64,000 nucleotides of DNA from Streptococcus cristatus (GTDB taxonomy: Bacteria > Bacillota > Bacilli > Lactobacillales > Streptococcaceae): NCBI RefSeq assembly GCF_003943465.1, contig NZ_RJPR01000003.1, forward strand, positions 6,109 through 70,108, given 5' to 3'. The notes below the pieces were generated by a model. The model searched no databases. It was given only the letters and a program-made list of their open reading frames with translations, and was not told the DNA's origin. Made by a program: the position numbers and the translations under genes. Positions 9,261 through 16,731 of this stretch are shown one piece after another; the stretch's first letter is position 1, and the number at the start of each line of letters is the position of its first letter.

Positions 9261-10010
9261 ATGACAATGTTAAAAAAAATCTATCCCGAGCAACCACTGG
9301 AGAACCTTAGGTGGTTCGATATGCTGATTTTAGCAATTATTATGTTTGGCCAATTTATTTATTCCTCAACAATAAATTGGCTTACGATGTCCAGCTCTGT
9401 GGGGCAAGCCATCGTGCCTAGGCCAGAGGATGAAAATTTTGCCTTGCTGAGCAATTTGAAATTGCAAGTTTTCCTGCTGGTGTTGGCTCTGCTCTATTTG
9501 GGAATTCGTCATTATGATTTCAAACAGCTGAAACTACGCTTGTCTTGGTCTATTCTTTGGGCGCCCTTGATTTTTGCGGTTGTTGGTCTGACTTCTGATG
9601 TGATAGCAGCTTTAGTCGGTTCCTATAATTATTTTGACTTAGAAATCTTGCAGCATATCGACTGGACCTTTGTCGAAGTTTGTCGCAAACTAGCTGCGCT
9701 GGGACCTGTCGTTATTCTTTATTCTCTCTTCAATGGTGTTTATGAGGAATTCTTTTTCTTAGGCTTGCTCACATCGGTGAAAGAAGAGAGCAAATGGTGG
9801 GTTTTAGGCTTTTCAACGCTGGTTCGCTTTTCTGTCCATACCTATCAAGGGCTAGTTTCTGCTTTTCTGATTGGCGTGGTCTTCGGTCTGTTCTATTATT
9901 TCTTTTATAAATACAAGGTTAAAAACTTGCTGCCTTTCTTTTTGGCTCATGCCTTTGCGGATATGGTAGGCAGCAGCTTGCTCTATGTCTTAGTGATGTG
10001 GAATGGATAA
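9261..10010 (+). CDS. CPBP-family intramembrane metalloprotease (Abi-like)
   Basis: A 249-residue membrane protein with six or seven hydrophobic segments and the CPBP/Abi arrangement: Glu-Glu at 162-163 (VYEEFFFLG), a His in RFSVHTYQG (about 193), and HAFAD near 230. In the family these form a metal site for intramembrane proteolysis, as in CAAX proteases; some members protect against bacteriocins. The usual motif is EExxxR, and here the Arg position is Leu. AAAGGAATT precedes the ATG at 9261. It is a single-gene unit with a strong terminator. Confidence 0.8.
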   Translation: MTMLKKIYPEQPLENLRWFDMLILAIIMFGQFIYSSTINWLTMSSSVGQAIVPRPEDENFALLSNLKLQVFLLVLALLYLGIRHYDFKQLKLRLSWSILWAPLIFAVVGLTSDVIAALVGSYNYFDLEILQHIDWTFVEVCRKLAALGPVVILYSLFNGVYEEFFFLGLLTSVKEESKWWVLGFSTLVRFSVHTYQGLVSAFLIGVVFGLFYYFFYKYKVKNLLPFFLAHAFADMVGSSLLYVLVMWNG

Positions 10011-10011
10011 T

Positions 10012-10035
10012 AAAAAGGGCTCGAAAGCCCTTTTT
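10012..10035. terminator. Bidirectional terminator, CPBP gene / murE
   Basis: AAAAAGGGCT-CGAA-AGCCCTTTTT is a perfect 10-bp stem with A and T tracts on both sides. It serves convergent genes; the murE stop codon at 10034-10036 touches it. Confidence 0.95.
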
Positions 10036-11479
10036 ATATGTATTTTTCTGCCAGTGCATAATCACCGGGATAAGGAACCTTTTGGTCATTGATGATTTGG
10101 TAGGCATCTGCTCCCTTACCAGCAAGGATGACTGCATCGCCTTTAGCATTGGTTAGGCTGAGGGCTTTTTTGATAGCTTCTTCGCGGTCAGCAATCATAT
10201 CCACTTCAAAGGAGATGTAGCTAGCAATTTCTTTTGCGATAGCAATCGGATCTTCACGATTTGGATCATCTGCTGTTAAAATGACTTTTATTTCAGGGTG
10301 TTGGTTGAGTAGGAGACCAAAGTCCTTGCGTCGACTTTCTCCCTTATTGCCAGTGGCTCCTAGCACAAGTACCGTCTGTCCTTTTTGATGCTCTTGTACG
10401 ACGGACAGCAACTTAGCCAAACTGTCGCCATTGTGGGCATAGTCCACGAAAACCTTGGCACCGTTTGACTGGGTCAAGACCTCCATGCGTCCCGGAACTC
10501 GTGTCTGAGCAATACCAGCTTGAATATCTTCCATAGAAGCTCCGAGTCGTAGGCAGGCTAGACCAGCAGCAATGGCATTTTCTTGATTGAAGCGACCAAT
10601 CAGCTGGATATCGTAGGAACCAGCCAACTTCCCTTGCGCTTCAAAAGAGAAGGCTTGCGATTGCTGGATGCTATTGGCGGAGTCTGCTCCATAGAAGTCG
10701 TGGTCATAGTTGGCCACTTGCTCAGCCACAACTTGAAAGTGATCCATGCCACTATTGACGACAACAGCTCGGCTATTGTCCATCAGGAGTCGTTTGTGGT
10801 AGAAGTAGTCTTCAAAAGTTGGATGCTCAATCGGGCCGATATGGTCAGGGCTGATATTGAGGAAGACCCCCACATCAAAAGTTAGGCCGTAGACTCTCTT
10901 TTTAAGATAGGCTTGGCTGGAGACTTCCATGATGAGATGGGTTCGACCATTGGCTACAGCTTGAGCCATCATCTCAAAGAGGTCTAAGCTTTCAGGAGTG
11001 GTCAGGGTTGATTTAAAGAAAGTTTTGCCGTCCAGAGTGGTATTCATAGTAGAAAGCAAGGCTGGTTTGTGGCTTTGTTTTAAAATATTAAAAGCGAAAT
11101 AAGCCGATGTGGTCTTGCCCTTGGTACCAGTGAAGGCCAATAGTTTAAGTTTTTGCTCTGGGTGACCGTAAAATTCCATAGCAATGAGGCTCATGGCTTG
11201 TTTAATATCATTGACCAGAAGCACTGGAATGCCGACTTCGAGGTCAGTCTCACTCAGGTAAAACTCTAGTCCAGCTGCTACAGCCTTCTCTAAAAATTCC
11301 CGCTTGAAATGCTCGCCCTTGACAAAAAAGAGGGTTCTATTATCTGCCTTGCGACTATCATAGCTAATTTTGTCAAAGGTTAAGCCCTGATAGTTGAAGT
11401 AGTAGTCTCCATCAGCGATGATTTCACGAAAATTTTGGTCTTTTTTTAAAATATCTAGTATTGTTTCAATTTTTATCAT
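10034..11479 (-). CDS. murE: UDP-N-acetylmuramoyl-tripeptide synthetase, L-lysine-adding
   Basis: A 481-residue Mur ligase that adds the third stem-peptide amino acid to UDP-MurNAc-dipeptide in the cytoplasm. The ATP loop [10 protein letters not shown] and substrate motifs MEVSSQAY and [10 protein letters not shown] are present. The DDPNREDP pattern, in place of the meso-DAP-type DNPR, fits the L-Lys-adding streptococcal enzyme. The start [12 protein letters not shown] at 11479 is chosen over the in-frame ATG at 11521 because the promoter -10 lies between them and the shorter form matches streptococcal MurE. No ribosome site precedes it. Confidence 0.96.
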   Translation of the reverse strand: MIKIETILDILKKDQNFREIIADGDYYFNYQGLTFDKISYDSRKADNRTLFFVKGEHFKREFLEKAVAAGLEFYLSETDLEVGIPVLLVNDIKQAMSLIAMEFYGHPEQKLKLLAFTGTKGKTTSAYFAFNILKQSHKPALLSTMNTTLDGKTFFKSTLTTPESLDLFEMMAQAVANGRTHLIMEVSSQAYLKKRVYGLTFDVGVFLNISPDHIGPIEHPTFEDYFYHKRLLMDNSRAVVVNSGMDHFQVVAEQVANYDHDFYGADSANSIQQSQAFSFEAQGKLAGSYDIQLIGRFNQENAIAAGLACLRLGASMEDIQAGIAQTRVPGRMEVLTQSNGAKVFVDYAHNGDSLAKLLSVVQEHQKGQTVLVLGATGNKGESRRKDFGLLLNQHPEIKVILTADDPNREDPIAIAKEIASYISFEVDMIADREEAIKKALSLTNAKGDAVILAGKGADAYQIINDQKVPYPGDYALAEKYI

Positions 11480-11485
11480 ATCTCT

Positions 11486-11536
11486 ATTGTAAACCGAAAG
11501 ACTATGTTTTACAAGAGGCAAGGAAAAGTTTATAAT
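11486..11536. promoter_or_regulatory. Divergent murE / murJ promoters sharing one -35 region
   Basis: Minus strand: TTGTAA (11514-11509), a 17-bp spacer, TACAAT (11491-11486), then 6 bases to the murE ATG. Plus strand: TTTACA (11508-11513), a 17-bp spacer, TATAAT (11531-11536). The two -35 hexamers occupy the same bases on opposite strands, so one polymerase should exclude the other. Confidence 0.7.
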
Positions 11537-11565
11537 AAAAGAAGAACAAATAGAAGAGGTTTTCT

Positions 11566-13194
11566 ATGAGCCAAGAAACAACAAGCCAGCAGCAGAAAAT
11601 GCTAAGAGGGACTGCCTGGCTGACTGCTAGTAATTTTATCAGCCGCCTTCTTGGGGCTGTTTATATCATCCCTTGGTATATCTGGATGGGCCAGCACGGA
11701 GCAGAGGCCAATGGTCTTTTTACCATGGGCTACAATATCTATGCTTGGTTCCTTTTGGTTTCCACAGCGGGAGTGCCGGTGGCTGTGGCCAAGCAGGTTG
11801 CCAAGTATAATACCATTGACAAGGAGGAACACAGCTTTGCTCTCATCCGAGAGTTCCTCAAGTTCATGCTGGTATTGGGATTGATCTTTGCAGTCATCAT
11901 GTACTTGATGGCACCGGTTTTTGCCTCAATGTCTGGTGGCGGGGCTGACTTGATTCCAGTCATGCAGAGTTTGTCTTGGGCCGTGCTCATTTTTCCGTCT
12001 ATGAGTGTCATTCGGGGATTTTTCCAAGGATTTAATAATCTGAAACCGTATGCGATTAGCCAGATTTCGGAGCAGGTTATTCGGGTTATCTGGATGCTAC
12101 TGACGGCTTATTTCATTATGAAAATCGGTTCAGGTGACTATGTTGAAGCTGTGACCCAGTCTACCTTTGCCGCCTTTGTCGGGATGCTGGCAAGTATGCT
12201 CGTCTTACTTTTCTATCTAGCAAAAACGGGTATGCTGCGCTCTATCCTGAGAAAGCCTAAAAAATCTGCGGGAATTAGTGGCCGTTCTCTCCTCTGGGAT
12301 ACGATACGAGAAGCCATTCCCTTCATCATTACAGGCTCAGCTATTCAGCTTTTCCAGATTATTGACCAGGCGACCTTTATCAACATTATGACCCAGATTA
12401 GCGATTATACGAAATCAGAGCTCCTAGTGCAATTCGCCTATTTCTCAGCTAATCCGAATAAAATCACCATGATTTTAATTGCGGTGGCAACTTCTATCGG
12501 TGGTGTCGGGATTCCTCTCTTGACTGAAAATTATGTCAAGGGTGACTTTCGCTCGGCTGCTCGCCTAGTGCAAGATAATCTTAGTATGTTGCTCTTCTTT
12601 ATCTTTCCGTCAACAGTGGGAGCAGTTCTGGTGGCTAGTCCGCTCTATACCGTTTTCTATGGTAAGCCAGATAGTCTAGCACTGGGGCTCTTCATCTGCG
12701 CTATGTTGCAGACGATCATTCTCAGCACCTATACAGTTCTCGCTCCGATGATTCAAGCTCTGTTCCAAAATAAGAAGGCCATTCTCTACTTCTTTTATGG
12801 AGTTCTTGTCAAGCTTAGTCTGCAGGTGCCGATGATCAATCTCTTCCATGCTTATGGTCCCTTGATTTCAACGACTGTCGGCCTTTTACTGCCAATCTTC
12901 TTCATGTTTAGAGAAATTCGCAAGGTTGTTGGTTTGAATCCTAAGAATCTCTTGAAGCGCCTGCTGTTGAGTATGATTCTCACAATTGCCATGGTGATCT
13001 TGGTTCTGCTTGTCGAGTATCTACTAAGCTTCATCTTCCAGCCAACTAATCGGATGTACAGCTTTATCTATGTCGCTGCCGTTGGAGGAGTCGGAATGCT
13101 CGTCTATATCGTACTGTCTCTCAAAGTTCGGCTCATAGACCGTTTTATCGGACAAAAGGCAGATAGTTTACGCCAACGATTAAGAATGAAATAA
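11566..13194 (+). CDS. murJ: Lipid II flippase, MurJ/YtgP family
   Basis: A 542-residue polytopic membrane protein of the MOP flippase superfamily with about 14 hydrophobic segments. It begins with the typical RGTAWLTASNFISRLLGAVY and contains GVPVAVAKQVAKYN. The streptococcal homologue YtgP is known to replace E. coli MurJ, moving lipid II across the membrane. Its divergence from murE places two consecutive cell-wall precursor steps back to back. AGAAGAGG precedes the ATG at 11566. A terminator follows directly. Confidence 0.88.
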   Translation: MSQETTSQQQKMLRGTAWLTASNFISRLLGAVYIIPWYIWMGQHGAEANGLFTMGYNIYAWFLLVSTAGVPVAVAKQVAKYNTIDKEEHSFALIREFLKFMLVLGLIFAVIMYLMAPVFASMSGGGADLIPVMQSLSWAVLIFPSMSVIRGFFQGFNNLKPYAISQISEQVIRVIWMLLTAYFIMKIGSGDYVEAVTQSTFAAFVGMLASMLVLLFYLAKTGMLRSILRKPKKSAGISGRSLLWDTIREAIPFIITGSAIQLFQIIDQATFINIMTQISDYTKSELLVQFAYFSANPNKITMILIAVATSIGGVGIPLLTENYVKGDFRSAARLVQDNLSMLLFFIFPSTVGAVLVASPLYTVFYGKPDSLALGLFICAMLQTIILSTYTVLAPMIQALFQNKKAILYFFYGVLVKLSLQVPMINLFHAYGPLISTTVGLLLPIFFMFREIRKVVGLNPKNLLKRLLLSMILTIAMVILVLLVEYLLSFIFQPTNRMYSFIYVAAVGGVGMLVYIVLSLKVRLIDRFIGQKADSLRQRLRMK

Positions 13195-13200
13195 GAAACG

Positions 13201-13227
13201 AAGAGTTGTTCAGCGACTCTTTTTTTG
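13201..13227 (+). terminator. Terminator after murJ
   Basis: AAGAGTTG (13201-13208) pairs with CGACTCTT (13214-13221), followed by a T run. Confidence 0.9.
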
Positions 13228-13343
13228 GATTGTTACTCTATAGTTTCAGACTATAGCTAGCTCTTGAAAAGAAAAAAGCTCAAGACTTTCTTAAGATGTT
13301 ACAATAGAAAGGTAGAATATTTTAAAAAAAGAGGAACGGTTAA

Positions 13344-14438
13344 ATGGAGAGAGAACGGAAATTAAATACCTTGTTGGCTCAAGCGGGAGTGAAAACAGAT
13401 ACAACAACGGGTTCCTTAACAACCCCCTTGCATTTTTCAACGACTTATCAGCATCCAGAGTTTGGCCAGTCCACAGGTTATGACTATACTCGAACCAAGA
13501 ATCCAACGCGGGCTAGCTTGGAAGAGACTCTAGCTGCTATCGAAAGTGCAGATTATGCCCTAGCGACTAGCTCTGGTATGTCGGCTATTGTGCTGGCCTT
13601 TAGTGCCTTTCCAGTCGGCAGTAAGGTTTTGGCTGTTCGAGATCTTTATGGTGGCTCTTTCCGCTGGTTTGCTCAGGTCGAAGCGGAAGGACGCTTTGCC
13701 TTTACCTATGCCAATACAGAAGAAGAACTACTCAATAATCTGACAGAGGATATAGATATTGTCTATATCGAGACACCGACCAATCCTCTCATGGTAGAGT
13801 TTGACATTGCCCGCATTTCCCAAGCGGCTCATGAGCGAGGAGCAGCTGTCATTGTGGACAATACCTTCTACAGTCCGATTTACCAAAGACCGCTGGAGGA
13901 TGGAGCCGACCTTGTCCTACACTCTGCGACCAAGTATCTGGGCGGGCACAATGATGTCTTGGCTGGAGCTGTCATGACCAATGATACTGCCATCTATGAC
14001 AAGCTTTTCTATAATCTCAATACAACTGGAGCAGTCCTGTCTCCATTTGACAGCTATCTGCTTTTGCGTGGTCTCAAGACCTTGGCTCTCCGCATGGAGC
14101 GCTCTACTCAGAATGCGCAAGAAGTAGTTGCATTTCTGAAGTCATCTCCTGCAGTAAAAGAAGTTCTCTATCCAGGTAAGGGCGGCATGATTTCCTTTAA
14201 AGTTGTCGATGAAAGCAAGATTCCTCATCTCTTAAATAGCCTGAAAGTCTTTACCTTTGCAGAAAGTTTAGGTGGAGTAGAGAGTTTGATTACCTATCCG
14301 ACAACCCAGACTCATGCAGACATTCCTGCTGAAGTGCGTCATTCCTATGGCTTGACTGATGATTTGCTGCGCCTGTCAATTGGGATCGAAGATAGTCGAG
14401 ATTTGGTAGACGATTTACAAGCAGCCTTGGAGGACTAA
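13344..14438 (+). CDS. Cys/Met metabolism PLP enzyme (cystathionine gamma-synthase/lyase family)
   Basis: A 364-residue fold-type I PLP enzyme of the trans-sulfuration family. The PLP lysine is K197 in HSATKYLGGH; YDYTRTKNPTR and YIETPTNPLM are family signatures. Family members make or split cystathionine or O-acyl-homoserine derivatives, and substrate use cannot be fixed by eye. It ends one base before the next PLP enzyme, a pairing also found in pneumococci, so the two likely cooperate in sulfur amino acid conversion. The C-terminal half is slightly short for the family (commonly about 380). Confidence 0.85.
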   Translation: MERERKLNTLLAQAGVKTDTTTGSLTTPLHFSTTYQHPEFGQSTGYDYTRTKNPTRASLEETLAAIESADYALATSSGMSAIVLAFSAFPVGSKVLAVRDLYGGSFRWFAQVEAEGRFAFTYANTEEELLNNLTEDIDIVYIETPTNPLMVEFDIARISQAAHERGAAVIVDNTFYSPIYQRPLEDGADLVLHSATKYLGGHNDVLAGAVMTNDTAIYDKLFYNLNTTGAVLSPFDSYLLLRGLKTLALRMERSTQNAQEVVAFLKSSPAVKEVLYPGKGGMISFKVVDESKIPHLLNSLKVFTFAESLGGVESLITYPTTQTHADIPAEVRHSYGLTDDLLRLSIGIEDSRDLVDDLQAALED

Positions 14439-14439
14439 T

Positions 14440-15606
14440 ATGGGAAGTTATAACTTTGAAACAGCGCCCAATCGGATTGGTCAGCATACTTATAAATGGA
14501 AAGAGGCGGAGAAAGACAGTCAAGTCCTGTCAGCCTGGATTGCGGACATGGATTTTGAAGTCTTGCCTGAAATCAAGCAAACAGTGCATGATTACGCTGA
14601 TCAGTTAGTCTATGGCTATACCTATGCTAGTGAGGAGTTGATCAATACCGTTCTATCTTGGGAGCGGGATGAGCATGGCTATACCTTTGACAAGGAGGCA
14701 TTGGTCTTTATCGAGGGAGTTGTCCCTGCTATTTCGACGGCTATCCAAGCCTTTACCAAGGAAGGTGATGCCGTTCTAATCAACACTCCTGTATACCCTC
14801 CTTTTGCCCGCAGTGTCAAGCTTAATAATCGTCGGTTGATTACTAATTCCTTAATAGAACAGGACGGTCTTTTTCAGATTGACTTTGAACAGCTGGAGCG
14901 GGACATCGTAGACAATGAAGTCAAGATTTACGTGCTTTGCAATCCGCACAATCCTGGCGGTCGAGTTTGGGAAGAGGACGTTTTAGAGAAAATTGGCCGT
15001 CTCTGCCAAAAGTACGACGTTCTCGTGGTTTCAGATGAGATTCACCAAGACTTGACGCTGTTTGGACATAAACACCAGTCTTTCAATACTGTTTCACCTG
15101 ACTTTAAGGACTTTAGCCTGATTCTAGCCAGTGCGACTAAAACTTTTAATATTGCTGGAACTAAAAATTCCTATGCTGTGATTGAGAATCCTAGCTTGCG
15201 ACAAAAGTTTCAAAAGCGCCAACTGGCCAATAATCAGCATGAAATTTCGGGTCTTGGTTTTCTAGCGACAGAAGCTGCCTATCGCTATGGCAAAGCTTGG
15301 TTGACTGAGCTCAAGGCTGTCTTAGAAGAAAATATTGATTTTGTTGTCAATTATTTTGCTAAGGAAGCGCCACGTCTGCGGGTCATGAAGCCTCAAGGGA
15401 CTTATCTGGTTTGGCTGGACTTTTCAGATTATGGACTGACAGATGATCAGCTCTTCCACTTGCTTCGAGAAGAGGCTAAGGTTGTCCTGAATCGGGGAAG
15501 TGATTTTGGCCAAGAAGGCAAAGGGCATGCCCGTCTCAATACAGCTGCGCCGAAGACTATGATCAAAGAGATTTGTCGACGGATTGCGGAAGTTTTACCA
15601 AAATAA
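14440..15606 (+). CDS. patB: PatB/MalY-type C-S lyase (class II aminotransferase fold)
   Basis: A 388-residue PLP enzyme of the MalY/PatB group, with the lysine K234 in SATKTFNIAGTKNS and the substrate-carboxylate Arg in the C-terminal HARLNTA. In oral streptococci the homologue is a beta-C-S lyase (Lcd) that splits cysteine or cystathionine to pyruvate, ammonia and H2S or homocysteine. Only one base separates it from the preceding trans-sulfuration enzyme, so translation is probably coupled. AGCCTTGGAGG upstream serves as ribosome site. Confidence 0.85.
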   Translation: MGSYNFETAPNRIGQHTYKWKEAEKDSQVLSAWIADMDFEVLPEIKQTVHDYADQLVYGYTYASEELINTVLSWERDEHGYTFDKEALVFIEGVVPAISTAIQAFTKEGDAVLINTPVYPPFARSVKLNNRRLITNSLIEQDGLFQIDFEQLERDIVDNEVKIYVLCNPHNPGGRVWEEDVLEKIGRLCQKYDVLVVSDEIHQDLTLFGHKHQSFNTVSPDFKDFSLILASATKTFNIAGTKNSYAVIENPSLRQKFQKRQLANNQHEISGLGFLATEAAYRYGKAWLTELKAVLEENIDFVVNYFAKEAPRLRVMKPQGTYLVWLDFSDYGLTDDQLFHLLREEAKVVLNRGSDFGQEGKGHARLNTAAPKTMIKEICRRIAEVLPK

Positions 15607-15626
15607 AATAAAAATAGCTCTCTTTA

Positions 15627-15655
15627 TTGACAATCTTTCTAAAGAGGAGTATAGT
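15627..15655 (+). promoter_or_regulatory. Promoter of the M-box / gst / mgtA unit
   Basis: Consensus TTGACA (15627-15632), a 17-bp spacer and TATAGT (15650-15655). Transcription would start near 15661, at the 5' edge of the riboswitch. Confidence 0.85.
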
Positions 15656-15660
15656 AATAG

Positions 15661-15812
15661 TGTCAATCGGTAGGTGAGGCTACCATAAGGATACGGATGA
15701 CTACCGCAAAGCAGTGGAGACACTACTCGTTGGTCAACAGTCCTGATCGCAAAGGTCAAGACTAAGCTCATTTCATCGCCTTATGGAGTTAAAGCTTGAA
15801 CGGTGAATGCTT
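15661..15812 (+). ncRNA. M-box (ykoK) magnesium riboswitch
   Basis: The conserved M-box core is recognisable: GGTAGGTGAGGCTACC (15669-15684), GGATACGG shortly after, GGTCAACAG (15732-15740) and TTAAAGCTTGAACGGTGAATG near the 3' end. M-box RNAs bind several Mg2+ ions and shut off downstream expression when Mg2+ is plentiful. A promoter lies just before and a terminator hairpin just after, so control is likely by transcription attenuation. Downstream are a GST-like gene and the magnesium pump mgtA, which fits. Confidence 0.88.
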
Positions 15813-15861
15813 GTTTTATCTGTGTTTAAAACAATGAAGCGAATAACCTGACATGCAAACA

Positions 15862-15894
15862 ACCCTGCTGAGAAATTGGTAGGGTCTTCTTTTT
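15862..15894 (+). terminator. Attenuator terminator of the M-box
   Basis: ACCCTGCT (15862-15869) pairs with GGTAGGGT (15878-15885) through an 8-nt loop, followed by CTTCTTTTT. It sits between the riboswitch and the first gene, the place expected for the expression platform. Confidence 0.8.
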
Positions 15895-15962
15895 GCTGAA
15901 AATATTTCAAGAGTACAAATAGTTGATTGCCTGCCTCTTAAGAAAAAGAAGGAGGAATAGTA

Positions 15963-16574
15963 ATGAAATTATGGTATTCTAGTACCAGTCCTTTTGCGCG
16001 TAAAGTCTATGCTATAATTTTACACCATCATTTAGAGGAGCAAGTGGATATTCAGAAAGTTCAGGTGGCTTTCGACAAAAATTCACCGCATAATCAAGAT
16101 AATCCTTTGGGTAGAATTCCTGCTTTTCAAGCTTCCAATGGAGAATGGTTGTATGGTAGTGATTTAATTTCCCAATATTTAGACGAGCTAGGTCAGGAAA
16201 CTCCGCTTTTTCCTAATGGAATGGAGAAGTGGCACGTTTTAAACATACTGTCCGTTGCTGAAGGAATTTTGGAAAACACAATGCCGATGGTTGCGGAAAA
16301 AATTTTTCATGAAAAAGAGCATTGGTGGAAAGACAGACATCAGCAAATTGAAGAGAGAAATGTCCGGAGTTTGGCCTTATTAGAGAAACTGGCTACTGAG
16401 CAGGGACTTTCTTTAAATATTGCAACAATCCAAGTAGTTGCTCTTGTAGATTGGTGGAATTTACGTGAAGAAGTCATTGGATTTTCTTTGAGAGACAATT
16501 TTCCCAACTTGCAAGAATGGACCCAGAAGATGAATGCTACTTTTGATGTCTTGCAGGCATCTTGGGATTATTAA
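15963..16574 (+). CDS. Glutathione S-transferase-like protein
   Basis: A 203-residue protein with a thioredoxin-fold N-terminal domain (LWYSSTSPFARKV, with the Ser/Pro pattern of the glutathione site; NPLGRIPAF; the SDLISQYLDEL helix) and an all-helical C-terminal domain ending in a WDY tail. GST folds are uncommon in Firmicutes, and this resembles proteobacterial forms, which hints at old transfer. It is the first gene after the M-box, with AAGGAGGAAT before its ATG, so it should respond to Mg2+ together with mgtA. A link between a GST and magnesium is not explained by known function. Confidence 0.8.
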   Translation: MKLWYSSTSPFARKVYAIILHHHLEEQVDIQKVQVAFDKNSPHNQDNPLGRIPAFQASNGEWLYGSDLISQYLDELGQETPLFPNGMEKWHVLNILSVAEGILENTMPMVAEKIFHEKEHWWKDRHQQIEERNVRSLALLEKLATEQGLSLNIATIQVVALVDWWNLREEVIGFSLRDNFPNLQEWTQKMNATFDVLQASWDY

Positions 16575-16606
16575 CTGCTTTTATAAACTAAGAAAGGAGA
16601 AGTACG

Positions 16607-16678
16607 ATGCAAATTGACGATCATCCGGAACCGCACATACACAGCCAATCGCTGATTTGTGTCGTTCTGTCCTCATAA
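16607..16678 (+). CDS. Putative mgtA leader peptide (23 aa)
   Basis: A short frame starting at ATG 16607 with a perfect AAAGGAG (16593-16599) 7 bases upstream, ending TAA at 16676-16678. The product begins MQIDDHPEPHIHSQ. The early acidic/proline run Asp-Asp-His-Pro-Glu-Pro recalls the EPDP run of E. coli MgtL, which destabilises translating ribosomes at low Mg2+. Codons 10-15 lie in the 5' arm of a long hairpin and the stop codon closes its loop. Function as a regulatory leader is inferred; it is too short for ordinary gene finders. Confidence 0.6.
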   Translation: MQIDDHPEPHIHSQSLICVVLSS

Positions 16679-16725
16679 AGTGATTGGTCCCTGTGTATGA
16701 AATTTATCAATCATACATAAAGGAG
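16636..16725 (+). promoter_or_regulatory. Two mutually exclusive hairpins before mgtA (putative translational attenuator)
   Basis: Hairpin A: CATACACAGCCAATC (16636-16650) pairs with GATTGG (16682-16687) plus CTGTGTATG (16691-16699), with only TCC bulged; three more pairs extend it inward. Hairpin B: TGTATGA (16694-16700) pairs with TCATACA (16711-16717), extendable by two pairs to 16719, the first base of the mgtA ribosome site AAAGGAG (16719-16725). A and B share 16692-16699, so only one can form. No T run follows, which argues for control of translation or RNA decay rather than termination. Confidence 0.6.
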
Positions 16726-16731
16726 AAACCA

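Noticed and set aside
15607-15962. T-box leader for the region before the GST-like gene
   Set aside because: No T-box motif or specifier loop; the M-box core motifs explain the sequence.
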